From Clostridium sp. CAG:411 (lineage in GTDB: Bacteria > Bacillota > Clostridia > Lachnospirales > Lachnospiraceae), in contig FR899739.1 of NCBI GenBank assembly GCA_000437275.1, positions 1 through 6,527 of the forward strand: DNA of 6,527 bases, given 5' to 3'. Both the position numbers and the translations under genes were made by a program. The notes beneath the pieces were generated by a model. That model had not been told where the DNA came from. It searched no databases and saw only the letters and a list, made by a program, of their open reading frames with translations. This document shows positions 4,802-6,527 of the stretch, in pieces (positions within the stretch are counted from its first letter, which is position 1; every line of letters starts with the position of its first letter).

Positions 4802-6235
4802 ATGAGAAATATGGCGATGTTAATGGACTTTTATGAATTGACTATGAGTAATGGGTATTTTCATAATGAGGATAAAGATACAAGAGTAGTATTTGATGTG
4901 TTCTTTCGAAAGAACCCGGATGGTGGTGGTTTTTCTATTTTTGCAGGTTTGGAGCAGATTATAGAGTATATCCATGATCTGCACTTTACAGAAGAAGATA
5001 TTAATTATTTAAGAGAACAGGGCATTTTTGACAGTGATTTTTTAGCTTATTTGCAGCAGTTTTCCTTTAAAGGGGATGTATATGCCTTTCGCGAAGGAAC
5101 GATTATGTATCCCAATGAGCCGGTTGTTACGATCGTGGCACCATTGATTGATGCACAGCTAATAGAAACGTATTTATTGACACAGATTAATCATCAGTCT
5201 TTAGTTGCAACGAAGGCGAGAAGGATTAAAAGAGCAGCCCAAGGAAGAGGCGTATCTGATTTTGGAGCACGTAGAGCGCATAATGTAGATGCTGCGGTAT
5301 ATGGGGCAAGAGCTTGTTATATTGGTGGTATAGACTCAACGGCTACTGTATTATCGGGACAGAAATTTGGGATACAGGTAAGCGGAACAATGGCGCATAG
5401 CTTTGTGATGTATTATAAAGATGAGTATCTCGCCTTTAAAAAGTATGCCGAAATGTATCCGGATGCTACCGTTTTATTAGTGGATACTTATGATGTATTA
5501 AAGTCAGGGGTACCGAATGCGATACGCATTGCAAAGGATGTATTGGAGCCTATGGGAAAGCGATTAAAGGGTGTTCGCATTGACAGCGGTGATTTGGCGT
5601 ATCTGTCAAAGAAGGTAAGAAAAATGCTGGATGAGGCAGGATTGGAAGACTGTAGTATTGTTCTTTCGAATAGTTTAGATGAATATACAATATCCTCTTT
5701 GATTTCACAGGGAGCAAAGGTGGATAGTTTTGGTGTGGGAGAACGAATGATAACGGCAAAATCAGAGCCCGTTTTTGGTGCGGTATATAAAATTGCGGCT
5801 GTGGAGGAAAATGGGCGATTTGAGCCTAGAATAAAGGTCTCAGAGAATGTGGAAAAAATAACAAACCCAGGAAGAAAAGAAGTGTATCGTGTCTATAATA
5901 GAGATGGAAAGGCAATTGCGGATTTGATAGCATTGGAAACCGAAAAAATTAATTTTTCAGAGGCATTTTCCTATATAGATCCAAAGGAACCTTGGCGTGA
6001 AAGAAAATTTGAAGATTGTACAGTAAAAAAATTACAAGAAAAATATATAGAAAATGGAAAAATAGTTCGTCAAATGGATTCTTTGGAAGAAATCAGGGCA
6101 TATGTTTCCAAACAATTGCAGGATGAAATTTGGGAAGAGGAACAGCGATTTGAAAATCCACATATCCATTATTTGGATATGACACCAGATTATTATCATA
6201 TGAAATTAAAATTATTAGAGGAAGTATCAAAATAA
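4802..6235 (+). CDS. pncB: Nicotinate phosphoribosyltransferase
   Basis: This enzyme joins nicotinate and PRPP, with ATP hydrolysis, to form nicotinate mononucleotide: the entry step of the Preiss-Handler NAD salvage route in the cytoplasm. The protein has 477 residues from the ATG at 4802. Family signatures are DFYELTM (9-15), SDFGARRAH (152-160), SGTMAHSF with the His (199) expected to be autophosphorylated, VDTYD (227-231), RIDSGDL (259-265, the PRPP site region) and DSFGVGERM (308-316). A Glu/Lys-rich C-terminal region of about 80 residues completes the usual length. An in-frame GTG at 4796 would add two residues. AAAAGG (4785-4790) could serve either start, with 5 nt to the GTG or 11 nt to the ATG; I prefer the ATG, but the choice is open. 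It is probably the last gene of the operon. Confidence 0.95.
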   Translation: MRNMAMLMDFYELTMSNGYFHNEDKDTRVVFDVFFRKNPDGGGFSIFAGLEQIIEYIHDLHFTEEDINYLREQGIFDSDFLAYLQQFSFKGDVYAFREGTIMYPNEPVVTIVAPLIDAQLIETYLLTQINHQSLVATKARRIKRAAQGRGVSDFGARRAHNVDAAVYGARACYIGGIDSTATVLSGQKFGIQVSGTMAHSFVMYYKDEYLAFKKYAEMYPDATVLLVDTYDVLKSGVPNAIRIAKDVLEPMGKRLKGVRIDSGDLAYLSKKVRKMLDEAGLEDCSIVLSNSLDEYTISSLISQGAKVDSFGVGERMITAKSEPVFGAVYKIAAVEENGRFEPRIKVSENVEKITNPGRKEVYRVYNRDGKAIADLIALETEKINFSEAFSYIDPKEPWRERKFEDCTVKKLQEKYIENGKIVRQMDSLEEIRAYVSKQLQDEIWEEEQRFENPHIHYLDMTPDYYHMKLKLLEEVSK

Positions 6236-6316
6236 AAGATTAAAAAATATTCAGAAAATGTGAAAAATTTTTTTGGAGAAAAAGATAAAAATCCATTTTT
6301 TTATAAAAAAATGAAT

Positions 6317-6350
6317 CTCTGAAACCCTTGATTTTACAAGAGTTTCAGAG
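6317..6350. terminator. Hairpin downstream of pncB, U-tract on the minus-strand side
   Basis: CTCTGAAAC (6317-6325) pairs with GTTTCAGAG (6342-6350). After a C-A mismatch, CTTG (6327-6330) pairs with CAAG (6337-6340) around the loop ATTTTA. On the plus strand only A-rich sequence follows, so it is a poor intrinsic terminator for pncB. On the minus strand the stem is followed by ATTCA and seven T, a more normal arrangement. It may still form the 3' end of the pncB message by processing or slow termination. Confidence 0.4.
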
Positions 6351-6416
6351 AAAAGTAAAAAAAAATAAAAAAAATTTAAAAAAAGTGTTGACTTTACATG
6401 ATTTATGGGATATAAT
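6351..6416 (+). promoter_or_regulatory. Strong sigma-A promoter with A-tract upstream element, for tRNA-Pro
   Basis: TTGACT (6388-6393) and a perfect TATAAT (6411-6416) are separated by exactly 17 bp, with a predicted start near 6423. Directly upstream, 6351-6384 consists almost only of A runs broken by single G or T bases, resembling an UP element that contacts the RNA polymerase alpha C-terminal domain. This is the layout of strong stable-RNA promoters. Confidence 0.9.
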
Positions 6417-6437
6417 CATTCTTGCGTTGAGGCGTTA

Positions 6438-6449
6438 CCGAGAAATCGG
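6438..6449 (+). other. Small GAAA-tetraloop hairpin in the tRNA-Pro 5' leader
   Basis: CCGA (6438-6441), GAAA (6442-6445) and TCGG (6446-6449) form a 4-bp stem capped by a stable GNRA tetraloop. It lies 9 nt before the mature tRNA 5' end, inside the roughly 35-nt leader removed by RNase P. The structure is visible; any function is unknown. Confidence 0.4.
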
Positions 6450-6458
6450 AAAGCAAAT

Positions 6459-6527
6459 CGGGGTGTGGCTCAGCTTGGCTAGAGCGCTTGATTTGGGATC
6501 AAGAGGTCGCAGGTTCGAATCCTGTCA
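6459..6527 (+). tRNA. tRNA-Pro(UGG), 3' end cut by the window
   Basis: The acceptor 5' strand CGGGGTG (6459-6465) is followed by a D arm with stem GCTC/GAGC. The anticodon stem CTTGA (6487-6491) pairs with TCAAG (6499-6503), and the loop TTTGGGA carries the anticodon TGG at 6494-6496, which reads proline codons. The T stem GCAGG/CCTGT encloses the TTCGAAT loop (6514-6520). The window ends two bases into the 3' acceptor strand, so the last bases, the discriminator and any CCA are missing. A strong promoter lies about 35 nt upstream, and more tRNA genes may follow beyond the edge. Confidence 0.95.

Noticed and set aside
5550..5759. Minus-strand ORF inside pncB
   Set aside because: It has no ribosome binding site or motif and sits opposite a well-conserved coding region carrying the PRPP-site motifs.

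Overview
The window looks like chromosome from a low-GC, spore-forming member of the class Clostridia, most like Lachnospiraceae. This rests on AT-rich DNA, strong purine-rich Shine-Dalgarno sites, the gene set and order, and a sigma-G-type (forespore) promoter in front of a small Asn/Gln-rich protein. The family-level placement is inference; no taxonomic marker is complete here. There is no CRISPR array, transposase, prophage gene or toxin-antitoxin pair, and most of the window is housekeeping sequence. The least ordinary material is the intergenic DNA in the first 800 bases.

Layout. Bases 1-59 hold the 3' end of a tRNA (probably Arg) and its intrinsic terminator. About 60-204 shows nothing recognisable. 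Bases 205-353 on the minus strand form a complete small transcription unit: a TTGCAT-N17-TATAAT promoter, about 113 nt of RNA with no convincing ORF, and a strong terminator. The RNA carries four C-rich segments, each complementary to Shine-Dalgarno-like sequence, so it is a candidate trans-acting C-rich regulatory RNA. Divergent from it is a 63-residue Asn/Gln/Lys-rich protein (469-660) behind a near-consensus sigma-G promoter, a likely small acid-soluble spore protein-like product. Two hairpins follow, the second a strong terminator. A small single-domain rhodanese (921-1229) comes next.

Bases 1358-4786 form a compact plus-strand cluster: a THUMP-domain rRNA methyltransferase (RlmL/YpsC type), a membrane-anchored N-acetylmuramoyl-L-alanine amidase (overlapping by 4 nt), an RdgB/HAM1 nucleotide pyrophosphatase (starting right after the amidase stop) and a YfcE-type metallophosphoesterase. 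A nicotinate phosphoribosyltransferase (pncB, 4802-6235) starts 15 nt later and is probably co-transcribed. The rdgB-phosphoesterase order matches the Bacillus ysnA-ysnB pair. The products combine rRNA modification, wall hydrolysis, nucleotide-pool cleaning, phosphodiester hydrolysis and NAD salvage, a typical mixed housekeeping operon rather than one pathway.

The right edge has a hairpin whose U-tract lies on the minus-strand side, a long A-tract region, a near-perfect sigma-A promoter (TTGACT-N17-TATAAT) and tRNA-Pro(UGG), cut off by the window end just inside the 3' acceptor strand.
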